Shown here: positions 1 to 11,128 of the stretch, in pieces
Layout of the letters: the number at the start of each line of letters is the position of its first letter
Position numbering within the stretch: the stretch's first letter is position 1
Source: Lingula anatina
Lineage: Eukaryota; Brachiopoda; Lingulata; Lingulida; Lingulidae
Assembly (NCBI RefSeq): GCF_001039355.2
Contig: NW_019775058.1
Span: 182,374 to 242,373 of the forward strand
DNA length: 60,000 bases
Direction of reading: 5' to 3'
The notes under the pieces: model-generated
The model's input: only the letters and a program-made list of their open reading frames with translations
Told to the model about the DNA's origin: nothing
Database searches by the model: none
Translations under genes and position numbers: made by a program

Positions 1-212
1 GTCTGTTCCCACAACTTTAGATCGATCTATCACCGCGGGGAGTCTCACCAGACTACCGTCAGATAATCCCCCTTAAGTGTCCGTCCCCGCCCACTACAAG
101 CCGTAAGGGGCAATTAACTTTCGTGTCCGCCCGGCTGACAGCTATTCAGCGCGAACCCCCAGGGAGTTAGGTCGATCCAAAGTAGGTCGATCTAATCTAT
201 GGAAATGGGGTG
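1..212. repeat. Palindromic MITE, family A (left copy, possibly truncated by window edge)
   Basis: The two ends are imperfect inverted complements. The left end reads TTCCCACAACTTTAGATCGA and is matched in reverse near 150-210, where the strand ends ATGGAAATGGGGT. The same CCCATTCCCA-type terminus and the CTCGCTGAATGCA-like subterminal motif occur at 5318-5571 and 8251-8482. There is no coding capacity, so it looks like a non-autonomous DNA transposon relic. The element stops exactly where the 1.7-kb duplicated block begins. Confidence 0.55.
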
Positions 213-1904
213 TATAAGTTATTTATAGATAGCTTTGTCAGGTCTGTATATCTGAAATCTACTCTGCTTTCAAAGAAGAACCATGATTAAATGTAATTCG
301 ATCATGTTTCTCCTATCACCTTAAATTAATTTGAAGTCTTCAGCTTTCAGTAGCTTTATTATAGTTATCACCAAGGTAAATCTGTAGGATTTCTTCTGGG
401 CCATTTGAAGTGTGAATACAAAACAGAGGGCAAAATAAACATAAATCTATCACAAATATACCGACTTCCACTCACCTGTAGCCTACATCAGATAACTATA
501 TCATATCACATATCATTACAGTGCATGATAAGTGGTTTCTGCAGACTGGACTTTCGATAAATGTGTGAGAAAATATACATTGCCCCAGAGAATAAAATAG
601 TGATTTTTTTCAATCAACTACAAATACTGAAATTGTTCTTTACCTCAAATAATTTGATGTTTATCCTAAGAAACAACTTTTCAATATTAGTCAGGGGCAA
701 GCAGAAGCTGTCTTCTAGGTCTTCTGGAAGACAATCAGTTCTTTTAGAGTTTACATTGAAGGGCATCTCATTTTTTCTGTAAGAAGACAGTCAAAACTGG
801 AGGATGGTTCAACAAAGATAATTTGGAAGACTGTCAGAAAATATCTCAGGATCCGCCCCTGATCACTAGTACAGCTGTTAGTTGAAGAAAATTCACAACT
901 CTATTCTAACTATATAACACAGCTGATGAAATTATTCCCAATGCCCAAGCTCTAAAAGAATTGAAATAACATACAAATGCCAGTGGATACTGCTCAGAGT
1001 ACGTAATATTTACCTGAGGTCTAGATCAGTATACAAAGAAATAAGAACAATTCCAGCTATTGATGTCAGCTTTGTCACATCTGGATATATATCAAGTTAA
1101 CTAATATGGAACACGGGAGATCCAGCTGGCATTTATCTCTGCCAAATTTCCATGTATATAAAACTGTTTTTCTTAGAATTAAAAAATTAAAAAGAAACCA
1201 CAGTATGGAGATTAAACTTTGTCATAAAAGAATTTCCAGAACCAACTTATGATTTCCCATGTAAGGAATAGTCCACTTACAAGAAAACCCTTTATTTGCT
1301 ATGCCCTAAATAAACAAAATTCTTGAACAAAGTGATTGCTTTAAAGGTAAGCCGAGTTGAAGAAGGACTAAGCAAATAAACAGATGAGATAAACCTACTA
1401 TCAGATCTAATCGAATGAATTCAAAGAAAATTGGGTGACTTTGGCAATATTTAGAAGAAAAAAAATTACCTGCTAAATGCCAATTGCAAATATTTAAGTG
1501 AAAATACAAAATACACAGATAACTGGTACTGATACATTTTCATAAGCAAACAAAATTAAAGTAAAATCAGTTTGGTTCTTGTATATATGGCACTCCCCAT
1601 GTGCCTCAGTGTTGTTTACATAAGATGACAATTAATATACCTGGGTTTATCTGGGCTTATTTGCCTCCCCCTTCCCCATCCTGTTGATTCAAAACTTGAT
1701 AACAGTTCATTTATAGGTTCAGCTACTTTAATTTTAACTCAGATATTTAAATGATTTTAATAAACTTTGACATATAAAGTTGTACTTCGTAGTGTAAATT
1801 GGCCATGGAATCACCACTAGGATAAATCCCTGGGGCCCTTTTAAATATGTCCTATTATAAACCATGAAATCACTTCTATGATATGCCTGTGATTTAACCC
1901 CTTT
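213..1904. repeat. 1.7-kb duplicated block, copy 1
   Basis: Near-identical to 2477-4177 throughout, with scattered single-base and short indel differences. It contains one CAGGGGC-terminated miniature element (692-861). There is no convincing gene, and open frames inside are short and not conserved in frame. The block ends directly at the single N at 1905, so the duplication may be an assembly product. Confidence 0.85.
692..861. mobile_element. hAT-like MITE (CAGGGGC family) in copy 1
   Basis: A 170-bp element starting CAGGGGCAAGCAG and ending GGATCCGCCCCTG. Internally it has the GGTCTTCTGGAAGAC and TGGAAGACTGTCAGAAAATATCTC blocks shared with the copies at 30118, 44339 and 53293. This copy is diverged and I see no clear target duplication. 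Confidence 0.7.
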
Positions 1905-1905
1905 N
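1905..1905. other. Single N, probable contig join
   Basis: An isolated ambiguous base exactly at the right edge of duplicated block copy 1. Sequence to its right is an inverted partial copy of the TTAA element found at 4182-4523. The same pattern of a single N at a duplication edge occurs at 17500 and 54466. Confidence 0.7.
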
Positions 1906-2197
1906 CAATTTTCCCATGCTTACCAATGGTTAATGAATCCATTTTTACATTCAAAGTTAGTCCCTGGTTTTTTTCTAAAAAGTTTGGTTTTTTGTTAAAA
2001 TCTCTTAAGAGATTTTAACAGAGTATAGACATCAATGGAGGTCACGTGGTCTAAAGACAAGTTCAAATATCAGAATAAAAGCTATAACTGCTGTTTTTGT
2101 GGTAAAACGGAATATATTACATTTCTATGAGTTATTCACAAGGTTTTTATTGTGAAATATAGGTCTCATACAAAGAGTTATTATGCCTTTAATTTTG
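1906..2197 (-). mobile_element. TTAA-type MITE, inverted partial copy
   Basis: This interval is the reverse complement of most of 4182-4480. Landmarks are the central palindrome TTAAAATCTCTTAAGAGATT, the CACGTGGTCTAAAGAC block, and the right part ending AGAGTTATTATGCCTTT. The inner end is cut by the N at 1905, so one terminus is missing. Confidence 0.7.
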
Positions 2198-2476
2198 ACA
2201 TTTATTAGCCTATAAAGAGCATCAGTTCATCCGCCCCTGAGCATTGTGAACCATTGTAACAGTCATCGATCATTCTAGCCTAGCAAACCCATTAATTTTC
2301 CCCGTATGAAGTCCCATTTGTCTCAATATCACTTAAAAACCAAAATGTTTACCCATAAAATCAATACTGCAGGAAAACAATGTGAAGTTGCCATTTTTTA
2401 TAGTAAATGGAGGTTTGAAAAATTGAACTGAATCATTTGCTTTATGAAGAAGCTTCCCATAACTGAATTACCAGTC
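2198..2476. other. Short unique stretch between repeats
   Basis: About 280 bp with no gene seen. It includes a lone ATCCGCCCCTGA near 2230 that looks like a remnant end of the CAGGGGCGG element family. Confidence 0.5.
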
Positions 2477-4177
2477 TATAAGTTATTTATTGATAGCTTT
2501 GTCAGGTCTGTATATCTGAAATCTACTCTGCTTTCGAATAAGTAAATAAGCAGAATCATGATAAAATGTAACTCGATCATGTTTCTCCTATCACCTTAAA
2601 TTAATTTGAAGTCTTCAGCTTTCAGTAGCTTTATTATAGTTATCACCAAGGTAAATCTGTAGGATTTCTTCTGGGCCATTTGAAGTGTGAATACAAAACA
2701 GAGGGCAAAATAAACATAAATCTATCACAAATATACTGACTTCCACTCACCTGTAGCCTACATCAGATAACTATATCATATCATGTATCATTACAGTGCA
2801 TGATAAGTGTTTTTTGCAGACAGGACGGTCAATAAATGTGTGAGAAAATATCTGTTGCCCAAGAGAATAAAGTAGTGATTTTTTTTCAATCAACAACAAA
2901 TACTGAAATTGTTCTTTACCTCAAATAATTTGATGTTTATCCTAAGAAACAACTTTTCAATATTAGTCAGGGGCAGGCAGAAGCTGTCTTCTGGGTCTTC
3001 TGGAAGAAAATCAGTTCTTTTAGAGTTTACATTGAAGGGCATCTCATTTTTTCTGTAAGAAGACAGTCAAAACTAGAGGATGGTTCAACAAATATAATTT
3101 GGAAGACTGTCAGAAAATATCTCAGGATCCGCCTCTGATCACTAGTACAGCTGTTAGTTGAAGAAAATTCACAACTCTATTCTAACTATATAACACAGCT
3201 GATGAAATTATTCCCAATGCCCAAGCTCTAAAAGAATTGAAATAACATACAAATGCCAGTGGATACTGCTCAGAGTATGTACTATTTACCTGTAGTCTAG
3301 ATCAGTATACAAAGAAATAAGAAAAATTCCAGCTATTGATGTCAGCCTTGTCACATCTGGATATATATCAAGTTAACTAATATGGAACACGGGAGACCCA
3401 GCTGGCATTTATCTCTGCCAAATTTCCATGTATAAACCGTTTTTCTTAGAATTAAAAAATTCAAAAGAAACCACAGTACAGAGATTAAACTTTGTCATAA
3501 AAGAATTTCCAGAACCAACTTATGATTTCCCATGTAAGGAATAGTCCACTTACAAGAAAACCCTTTATTTGCTATGCCCTAAATAAACAAAATTCTTGAA
3601 CAAAGTGATTACTTTAAAGGTTAGCCGAGTTGAAGAAGGACTAAGCAAATAAACAGATGAGATAAACCTACTATCAGATCTAATCGAATGAATTCAAAGA
3701 AAATTGGGTGACTTTGGCAATTTTTAGAAGAAAAAAAATTACCTGCTAAATGCCAATTGCAAATATTGAAGTGAAAATACAAAATACACAGATAACTGGT
3801 ACTGATACATTTTCATAAGCAAACAAAATTAAAGTAAAATAAGTTTGGTTCTTGTATATATGGCACTCCCCATGTGCCTCAGTGTTGTTTACATAAGATG
3901 ACAATTAATATACCTGGGTTTATCTGGGCTTATTTGCCTCCCCCTTCCCCATCCTGTTGATTCAAAACTTGATAGCAGTTCATTTATAGGTTCAGCTACT
4001 TTAATTTTAACTCAGATATTTAAATGATTTTAATAAACTTTGACATATAAAGTTGTACTTCGTAGTGTAAATTGGCCATGGAATCACCACTAGGATAAAT
4101 CCCTGGGGCCCTTTTAAATATGTCCTATTATAAACCATGAAATCACTTCTTTGATATGCCTGTGATTTAACCCCTTT
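2477..4177. repeat. 1.7-kb duplicated block, copy 2
   Basis: Second copy of 213-1904. It runs on without interruption into the TTAA element at 4182, whereas copy 1 is cut by the N. On its left it lacks the family A MITE that flanks copy 1. I see no gene in it. Confidence 0.85.
2968..3137. mobile_element. hAT-like MITE (CAGGGGC family) in copy 2
   Basis: Counterpart of 692-861, starting CAGGGGCAGGCAG and ending GGATCCGCCTCTG. The right terminus carries a substitution relative to the other copies. Confidence 0.7.
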
Positions 4178-4181
4178 TCAG

Positions 4182-4523
4182 TTAAAGGGATAATAACTCT
4201 TCGTATGAGATCTATATTTCCCAATAAACACATTGTGAATAACTCATAGAAATATGATATATTCTGTTTTACCACAAAAACGGCAGTTTTAGCTATTATT
4301 CTGATATCTGAGGTTGTCTTTAGACCACGTGACCTCCATTGATGGCTATACTCTGTTAAAATCTCTTAAGAGATTTTAACAAAAAACCAAACTTTTTAGA
4401 AAAAAACCAGGGACTAACTTTGAATGTAAAAATGGATTCACTAACCATTGGTAAGTATGGAAAAATTGTTGTTTACTCCAGGAAAATTCATTTTTTGGCC
4501 GAAACGAAGAGTTATCCCTTTAA
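4182..4523 (+). mobile_element. TTAA-type MITE, full-length copy
   Basis: A 342-bp element bounded by TTAA on both sides. Its termini read TTAAAGGGATAATAACTCTT and (inverted) CGAAGAGTTATCCCTTTAA, an obvious inverted repeat. A central TTAAAATCTCTTAAGAGATT palindrome is present. TTAA target duplication is the hallmark of piggyBac and Kolobok transposons. The element has no transposase, so it is a non-autonomous derivative. Diverged relatives lie in intron 7 of both QNG1 copies. Confidence 0.75.
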
Positions 4524-5317
4524 CAATTTATTCATAGTTTTCAATAGTAACTTATTTTTACCATTTTTAAAAGTGTACCTGATGTTTGGTAGTGGCACGT
4601 ATTACCTAGATAAGAACAATCCATCTCATTATTGCAGAACACATTGCTTATGGCACCTCTACAGCATTCAGTCCACATGATTATTTTAAAGAAAAATTTT
4701 ACTTCATTTTCAGTCAATGGCAAAGATGCCTGCTGCTATACTGCTGTTACTACTCTATACAATCAGAAAGATTCTACCTCATAGTAGTGAAAACAACTTT
4801 CATTGGTAAGCAACAAAATTCCATTTGTGGTTGTGTAACAGCTGCTTACAAGTCCATACCATCAAAATCAACAAAAACACCAAAAAGAGTTGTTGCCATG
4901 GAGGTGCCATATTAAGAGCATCCGAAAATGTACAAATTTAGAACCTGAGGAATTTCCTTTTCAAACAAGACTCATTTTTGATCAAATCCAGATAACTTTA
5001 TCTAATACTAAAAGAGCACCAACAAGTCTGACAAAGTAATTGCAGGCCTTTTGCATGAACTATATATGCAACAGTAAAGTATCATTAGGAAGAGAAAAAA
5101 ATAAAGTTACATTAGATAATATACAATCACTACTAAAAAACAAACTGATAATACCAGTCCATCACAGCTTGAACTTGTCACTAACTATAACATTGCCTCT
5201 ACCAGGGTCACTGATAGATTTTTTTTACTATATAGATAAACACAGATGTGACTCTGGCTAATTTATGAAGCAAACTTCTGCTGTGGAAAAGTGCACATAA
5301 TTACTATAGTAATCTGT
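4524..5317. other. Intergenic, nothing recognised
   Basis: About 800 bp of AT-rich sequence with no splice-framed conserved peptide on either strand. Open frames here are short and resemble no family I know. Later exons of the minus-strand gene at 5583-6479 would be expected in this direction, but I could not find them here. Confidence 0.4.
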
Positions 5318-5571
5318 GGCCCCATTCTTATAACACCATCGATCCAACTCTGCAGGGACTGTCACTGAGTGCAATCAGCTTAACTGTCTTAACTGAATAC
5401 CACACCTCTTGTTTCCAATGTAGTTGTATATATATATATAATCACCAGTTTTTCTGTATTCTACTACAGGAAGAGGTGTGCCATCGAGCTAAACTTATTG
5501 CATTCAGCGAGAGTCCCCGCAGAGTTGGATTGATCTAAGTGGACCAATGAATTAAGTGATGGGAATGGGGT
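5318..5571. mobile_element. Palindromic MITE, family A
   Basis: Inverted termini: the left arm contains CGATCCAACTCTGCAGGGAC and the right arm contains CCCCGCAGAGTTGGATTGAT. The outer ends are GGCCCCATTC and its reverse GGGAATGGGGT. The central part is also palindromic (CCACACCTCTTG versus AAGAGGTGTGCC). It sits about 12 bp downstream of the exon 2 donor of the minus-strand RRM-like gene, so it lies inside that intron. Confidence 0.7.
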
Positions 5572-5582
5572 CTAAAACTCAC

Positions 5583-6479
5583 CTTTGTATGATGTCTCTG
5601 GCCACATCATTGGTCTCAAATCTCAGCGCCAAATACAGGTTCGCCTGATCCTCGGTTATCTTGAAGAAATCCACAGAACATTCACCACCTTCATTGGTAA
5701 AGAATTCTCTACAAAAAAAAAGTTGAATATTGAAAATATATATAGTATCACGTACTGCAGAGTATTAAAACCCTCACAACTGAGTGTGCGTACAGTAGTA
5801 AAGCCTGCACAGACTAAATAGACCGATGGCTGGGTGGGGGTTTGGAGAGATTGGAAATTAAGGAATTTTTTTAAATAAGTTATCTGTTTGGAAAATAACA
5901 GAGTGATTTATCTTAACATGTAATTGCACTATTGAGGGGTTTACTCCCTTCATTCACAATCGTCAGTGTATCAATCAAAATTAACCCAATTAGTTTAATT
6001 TAGTTTAGCACAGGTGCTCTAGCTGCTTATAGGTGAGTGTCTGTGCACGTATGTATATGTATTCATGTGTGTTTGTGGGGGGGGGGGGGGTCAGCTAACT
6101 CATTAAAAACAATTTGGGGAAAGTCCATACGAGACATGCAACATTCGCTACGGGGCATGCCAGTGAGCATGAACAGCAGCAGCAAAAGCAGTAGGATGGC
6201 AAGTGTGGCTGGCAGAAGTAGTAACAGCAGTAGTACATAAATTGTTGTAGAAACTTGCGTAGTAGTCTAGACGTAATATTTATCGCAATTTCTACACGAG
6301 CACAAAATTTTCATTCATCGGCCGTACTTTATTAGGCGATGGCAAAAAAAAAGGGTGTACAAAACCCAATAAAAATGAAATATTCAAAGCACGTACCTCA
6401 CTGCATTAAGGTCGACATCACCAGTAAATCCGCGAAAAAACAGGGTATGTCGACTGGACGGAATAACCATGTGCGCCAT
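5583..6479 (-). CDS. N-terminal exons of an unrecognised RRM-like protein (partial)
   Basis: Two minus-strand exons splice in frame. Exon 1 is 6479-6397 from ATG, and exon 2 is 5708-5583. The donor (AG|GTACGT) and acceptor (TTTGTAG) give a shared Arg codon, and a second donor (AAAG|GTGAGT) follows. The 69-residue start begins MAHMVIPSSRHTLFFRGF and ends near LRFETNDVARDIIQ. Its layout (LFFRGF strand, helix, then LYLALRF strand and a helix) resembles an RNA-recognition fold, loosely like the N-terminal RRM-like domains of PARP10/14-type proteins, but I cannot name the gene. Later exons are not found at 1-5583, so they lie outside the window or are lost. It is divergent from QNG1, so the two may share a promoter region near 6480-7000. 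Confidence 0.6.
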
Positions 6480-7574
6480 ATTGCGGAACCAAGTTGAACT
6501 ATCAATTTAAACAAGTTTCAACACTTGCAGCAGCCCGAGCAACAAGTTGTTGAACTTTAACACCGTTACCACGCGGTATATGTCCCTGTATCTGCTTGAC
6601 CAAATATGAATATAGCCACGAAATTTGCATTAAAAACTGTTTCGGCCTTGAAGTAGCCAAGGCCCCTCGCGGTCTACAGCAGGCCCATGCGCCGGTGGTT
6701 TGCCCCTGCTATATTTTGCTGAACCGATTTCATTTTGGGAAAGGGAGGAAAAAAGAATTTGATAGCTGCAATTAATATTTTGATCACACTTCTTATCATT
6801 AAAAAATGCCATATGACATTATGGGGTCTTTTTTCATGTGAAAATGCCAGTCTTTGAAAAATCCTGTGATTCGTACTAAGTTTATATCTGACACAAATGT
6901 TTCTCATAATTTCATCTATCTCTCCCCAAGAAGAAGACAAGTGACCCAGTTTTAGCCACAGCCAGTGAGTGTAAACACGCGGAGCACAGTGAGTTCAGAA
7001 AGTTTTGTGTGGATAGAAGCCACATTTTTTAGTACAATAGAACATAGCAATGTTATTTTTCCCCTATTTTTACAGTGTTTATCTACGTTACTGGACGACC
7101 CAGACAGAAAAGTAGAACATTAAATTATGTTATTTTATGTACCGCGACAAATTTTGTGCCGTTTTTAAGCTGAAGATTAAGCAATGTCGATATACCGGTA
7201 AATGGGTTATTCACAATGTCAGTTCACCGAGGAGATATATCAGGTGTTATTTAAACAGATACAGTGTTTTGAAGGAATCATCTTGTCGGGAAAATATGCA
7301 GTTATAAATATTTATTTTCTTGCAATTGTATCATTCTTCAAGTCGCTGCCCTTGAATGTCTTGAATTTTAAAAATATATTTAATGTCTTTAATGGTGGGC
7401 TCTATATATATACTGAAGGTGCAACCAAAGTTGATCCCCAGACTAACTGATCTGTGGATCAAATATGGCAGATCCTCTTGAAAGCTTACCACGTAATCCC
7501 TGTTGGGAATCTATTCAGTGTCTATATATTGGGGGATTTTCAGCAAGCTTTCAAGTGGGTCAATTAATCAGCCA
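6480..7574. promoter_or_regulatory. Putative divergent promoter region, RRM-like gene / QNG1
   Basis: This lies between the minus-strand start codon at 6479 and the QNG1 5' region. QNG1 has an acceptor (TTTCAG) 26 bp before its ATG, so at least one untranslated exon must lie upstream, probably here. There are some CpG dinucleotides near 6480-6670, against an AT-rich background. No TATA box or UTR donor can be assigned with confidence. Confidence 0.35.
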
Positions 7575-7614
7575 TATTTGGTACGTGGATATGTTGGTTT
7601 GGAGATCAACTTGG

Positions 7615-7795
7615 CAGGGGCAGATCCAAAGATATTTTCTGACAGTCTTCCGAATTATGGCAGGGAGCTATGGCCCCTTTGTTGATCCAGCCTTCATTTT
7701 TGACGGTTTTCCAACAGAAAAAAATAGATACTCGTCAATGTAACTTGAAAATCTTCTGGCTGGAAGAGCCCGAAGATGGCCAAAATCCACCCCTG
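7615..7795. mobile_element. hAT-like MITE, diverged copy
   Basis: Starts CAGGGGCAGATCCAAAGATA and ends CCAAAATCCACCCCTG. It has the family core TTTTCTGACAGTCTTCC, plus an extra internal segment (GGCAGGGAGCTATGGCCCC) not seen in the other copies. Repeated at 9367-9547. Confidence 0.65.
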
Positions 7796-7946
7796 CTAAG
7801 TGAAGTGCCTTTTATCTCGCTTGATCATTTAAATTGAGTAAGAATTTGTTAGACATTTGACAGTGTCTACTTAAGCACTCGCACACAGAATAAAAATTTA
7901 TTTTTTTATTATTATTTCAGAATTTTACAAACAGCATAGTATAGTT

Positions 7947-8748
7947 ATGTCTAAGGCTGTCTTGTTACCAAGAGCTGGAGGGAAACTGATAGCCCAACAC
8001 AGCAAAGATGTCAGCATCAATACGGAGGGGGTGAAGAAGCTGGCAGCCATGGTGAGGGGTTGGCTCTCGATCTTCTCTTATACCTGTGTCAAAGATATTC
8101 ATATATATTTCTGTGGTTTATTCTGTGCACCATATTTTTGTACTGTCTAATTTTCTCACAGAATTGAGGTCAATATATACTCAGCGGGCCTCTGCATGAA
8201 TTTAAGGTTATATGTACCCTAGGTTTGTGACGTCATGCAGTCATATCCTAGGCCCTATTCCCAAAGACATCTTCATTCTGTGAAGGTCATTCAAACTCTG
8301 GGGGGACTCTTGCTGAATGCAGTTTAGTAGATTATCACACCTCCTAGCTCTTGGCATTAAATAGAATACAGAAATGAGACAAGGCGTGTCATTCAGTTTA
8401 GCAGATTGCACTCAGCAAGAGTCCCTGCAGAAATGGATCAGACTACATATAGACTGAAGGTGTCTATGGGAATGGGCTCCTATAGTGTGTTGGAATCAGG
8501 ATGGAAGAGATATACCCCACATATACACACTGGCTCAGCTGCAAAATTTAGTGGGAAATTTATAAGTTTTTCGTAAGTGAATCTCTAGAACATAACATAT
8601 GTACCAAGGAATTTTTGTTATAGTTCTAATACTGTCAAATTTGATTATTTCAGCTGCTGGAAAAAGCAAAGAAGAGGGAATTCTTTATTGGCAGTTGGCG
8701 AGATCACACCCTGAATCCTAAGACATCAGATGAGAAAGCTATAAATTG
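7947..8748 (+). pseudogene. QNG1: Extra copy of QNG1 exons 1-2 (probable assembly duplicate)
   Basis: Coding exon 1 (7947-8051, after acceptor at 7920) and exon 2 (8654-8748) encode the same residues as 9699-9803 and 10410-10504. Copy 1 then runs into the N gap. Splice sites and reading frame are intact, so it is not a decayed pseudogene. It is most likely the other haplotype, or the overlapping end of the previous contig, and should not be counted as a separate gene. Confidence 0.75.
8251..8482. mobile_element. Palindromic MITE, family A, in QNG1 intron 1
   Basis: The left end GGCCCTATTCCCAAAGACAT pairs with the inverted right end GTCTATGGGAATGGGCTCC. The inner arms GGGGGGACTCTTGCTGAATG and CACTCAGCAAGAGTCCCTGC also pair. 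About 230 bp, non-coding. Duplicate at 10005-10232. Confidence 0.7.
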
Positions 8749-8800
8749 GTACATTTTTGGTTTTGTTGGGCCACTGCTGAATTACAAATTTGAATCTTAC

Positions 8801-9326
8801 NNNNNNNNNNNNNNNNNNNNNNNNNNNNNNNNNNNNNNNNNNNNNNNNNNNNNNNNNNNNNNNNNNNNNNNNNNNNNNNNNNNNNNNNNNNNNNNNNNNN
8901 NNNNNNNNNNNNNNNNNNNNNNNNNNNNNNNNNNNNNNNNNNNNNNNNNNNNNNNNNNNNNNNNNNNNNNNNNNNNNNNNNNNNNNNNNNNNNNNNNNNN
9001 NNNNNNNNNNNNNNNNNNNNNNNNNNNNNNNNNNNNNNNNNNNNNNNNNNNNNNNNNNNNNNNNNNNNNNNNNNNNNNNNNNNNNNNNNNNNNNNNNNNN
9101 NNNNNNNNNNNNNNNNNNNNNNNNNNNNNNNNNNNNNNNNNNNNNNNNNNNNNNNNNNNNNNNNNNNNNNNNNNNNNNNNNNNNNNNNNNNNNNNNNNNN
9201 NNNNNNNNNNNNNNNNNNNNNNNNNNNNNNNNNNNNNNNNNNNNNNNNNNNNNNNNNNNNNNNNNNNNNNNNNNNNNNNNNNNNNNNNNNNNNNNNNNNN
9301 NNNNNNNNNNNNNNNNNNNNNNNNNN
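8801..9326. other. Assembly gap (526 N)
   Basis: A run of unknown bases. Flanking sequence on both sides derives from the same QNG1 intron 1/exon 2 region, so the gap may contain no missing sequence at all. Confidence 0.95.
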
Positions 9327-9366
9327 TATTTGGTACGTGGATATGTTGGTTTGGAGATCAACTTGG

Positions 9367-9547
9367 CAGGGGCAGATCCAAAGATATTTTCTGACAGTCT
9401 TCCGAATTATGGCAGGGAGCTATGGCCCCTTTGTTGATCCAGCCTTCATTTTTGACGGTTTTCCAACAGAAAAAAATAGATACTCGTCAATGTAACTTGA
9501 AAATCTTCTGGCTGGAAGAGCCCGAAGATGGCCAAAATCCACCCCTG
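9367..9547. mobile_element. hAT-like MITE, diverged copy (duplicate of 7615-7795)
   Basis: Same termini and internal segment as 7615-7795, carried along with the duplicated block. Confidence 0.65.
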
Positions 9548-9698
9548 CTAAGTGAAGTGCCTTTTATCTCGCTTGATCATTTAAATTGAGTAAGTATTTG
9601 TTAGACATTTGACAGTGTCTACTTAAGCACTCGCACACAGAATAAAAATTTATTTTTTTATTATTATTTCAGAATTTTACAAACAGCATAGTATAGTT

Positions 9699-11089
9699 AT
9701 GTCTAAGGCTGTCTTGTTACCAAGAGCTGGAGGGAAACTGATAGCCCAACACAGCAAAGATGTCAGCATCAATACGGAGGGGGTGAAGAAGCTGGCAGCC
9801 ATGGTGAGGGGTTGGCTCTCGATCTTCTCTTATACCTGTGTCAAAGATATTCATATATATTTCTGTGGTTTATTCTGTGCACCATATTTTTGTACTGTCT
9901 AATTTTCTCACAGAATTGAGGTCAATATATACTCAGCGGGCCTCTGCATGAATTTAAGGTTATATGTACCCTAGGTTTGTGACGTCATGCAGTCATATCC
10001 TAGGCCCTATTCCCAAAGACATCTTCATTCTGTGAAGGTCATTCAAACTCTGGGGGGACTCTTGCTGAATGCAGTTTAGTAGATTATCACACCTCCTAGC
10101 TCTTGGCATTAAATAGAATACAGAAATGAGACAAGGTGTGTCATTCAGTTTAGCAGATTGCACTCAGCAAGAGTCCCTGCAGAAATGGATCAGACTACAT
10201 TTTGACTGATGATGTCTATGGGAATGGGCTCCTAGTGTGTTGGAATCAGGATATGGAAGAGATATACCCCACATACCGTATACACACTGGATCAGCTGCA
10301 AAATTTAGTGGGAAATTTATAAGTTTTTCGTAATTGAATCTCTAGAACATACATATGTACCAAGTAATTTTTGTTATAGTTCTAATACTGTCAAATTTGA
10401 TTATTTCAGCTGCTGGAAAAAGCAAAGAAGAGGGAATTCTTTATTGGCAGTTGGCGAGATCACACCCTGAATCCTAAGACATCAGATGAGAAAGCTATAA
10501 ATTGGTACATTTTTGGTTTTGTTGGGCCACTGCTGAATTACAAATTTGAATCTTACTTGAAACTATATATTTAGTTATAGGCCTTTTATTTTATTAAAAT
10601 AAAACATTAAAACATGAGCAAAATCCTCATTTATAATTTTCCAAATTATGAAAGCTTTTATTTGCAAACTTGAATGATGATCAGAATTATACAGATTCTT
10701 TTACTATTCTCATTAGCTATATAGCAGATTATTTACATGTACTGCTGTCCCTTAGACTGAGAGATAGATATTTTTACTTATGTAATCAGGATTGTGAACA
10801 GAAATACAAAATTTACAAAGCCAAAAAATATTTTTCTTTTTCACAACATTGTCAAGTCAGCAGTCAAGATAGAACAGGAGGGATAAGCATATACCCATAT
10901 TTACAATTTCACTACCATGATCATTTCTTTGTTTTCTGCTTGTACTAGCTGCTAAAAAATCAGCTATTCAGATGTTACCAACAAATGCGGGTTAATTATA
11001 ATGCAGAGAAATCCAAATAGAAACTGTGACTTTATTTATACAATATTGCATCTAATGTGTTCATTTCTTATTCATAATCATTTATTCAT

Positions 11090-11128
<39 letters not shown>

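Larger units (their letters stand above)
7575..8800. repeat. 1.2-kb duplicated block, copy 1 (left of gap)
   Basis: Nearly identical to 9327-10556. It begins inside a diverged MITE and ends at the first N of the gap with ...TTTGAATCTTAC. The same string in copy 2 continues into new intron sequence. The two copies therefore behave as overlapping ends of neighbouring contigs. Confidence 0.9.
9327..10556. repeat. 1.2-kb duplicated block, copy 2 (right of gap)
   Basis: Second copy of 7575-8800, with a handful of substitutions and short indels, mostly within and just after the family A MITE (for example extra CCGTA near 10275). Its right edge runs into QNG1 intron 2 without interruption. Confidence 0.9.

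Noticed and set aside
6037-6240. Small plus-strand frame with a Ser-rich tail (SMNSSSKSSRM)
   Set aside because: It arises from a G tract and an AGC/AGT-rich stretch in the intron of the minus-strand RRM-like gene. No splice or family support.
7465-7743. 92-residue plus-strand frame before QNG1 (starting MADPLESLPRNP)
   Set aside because: About half of it is translated from the CAGGGGC-family transposon relic. It has no splice context and no protein family resemblance.
8726-9437. Long open frames across the gap on both strands
   Set aside because: They consist almost entirely of unknown residues translated from the N run, and carry no information.
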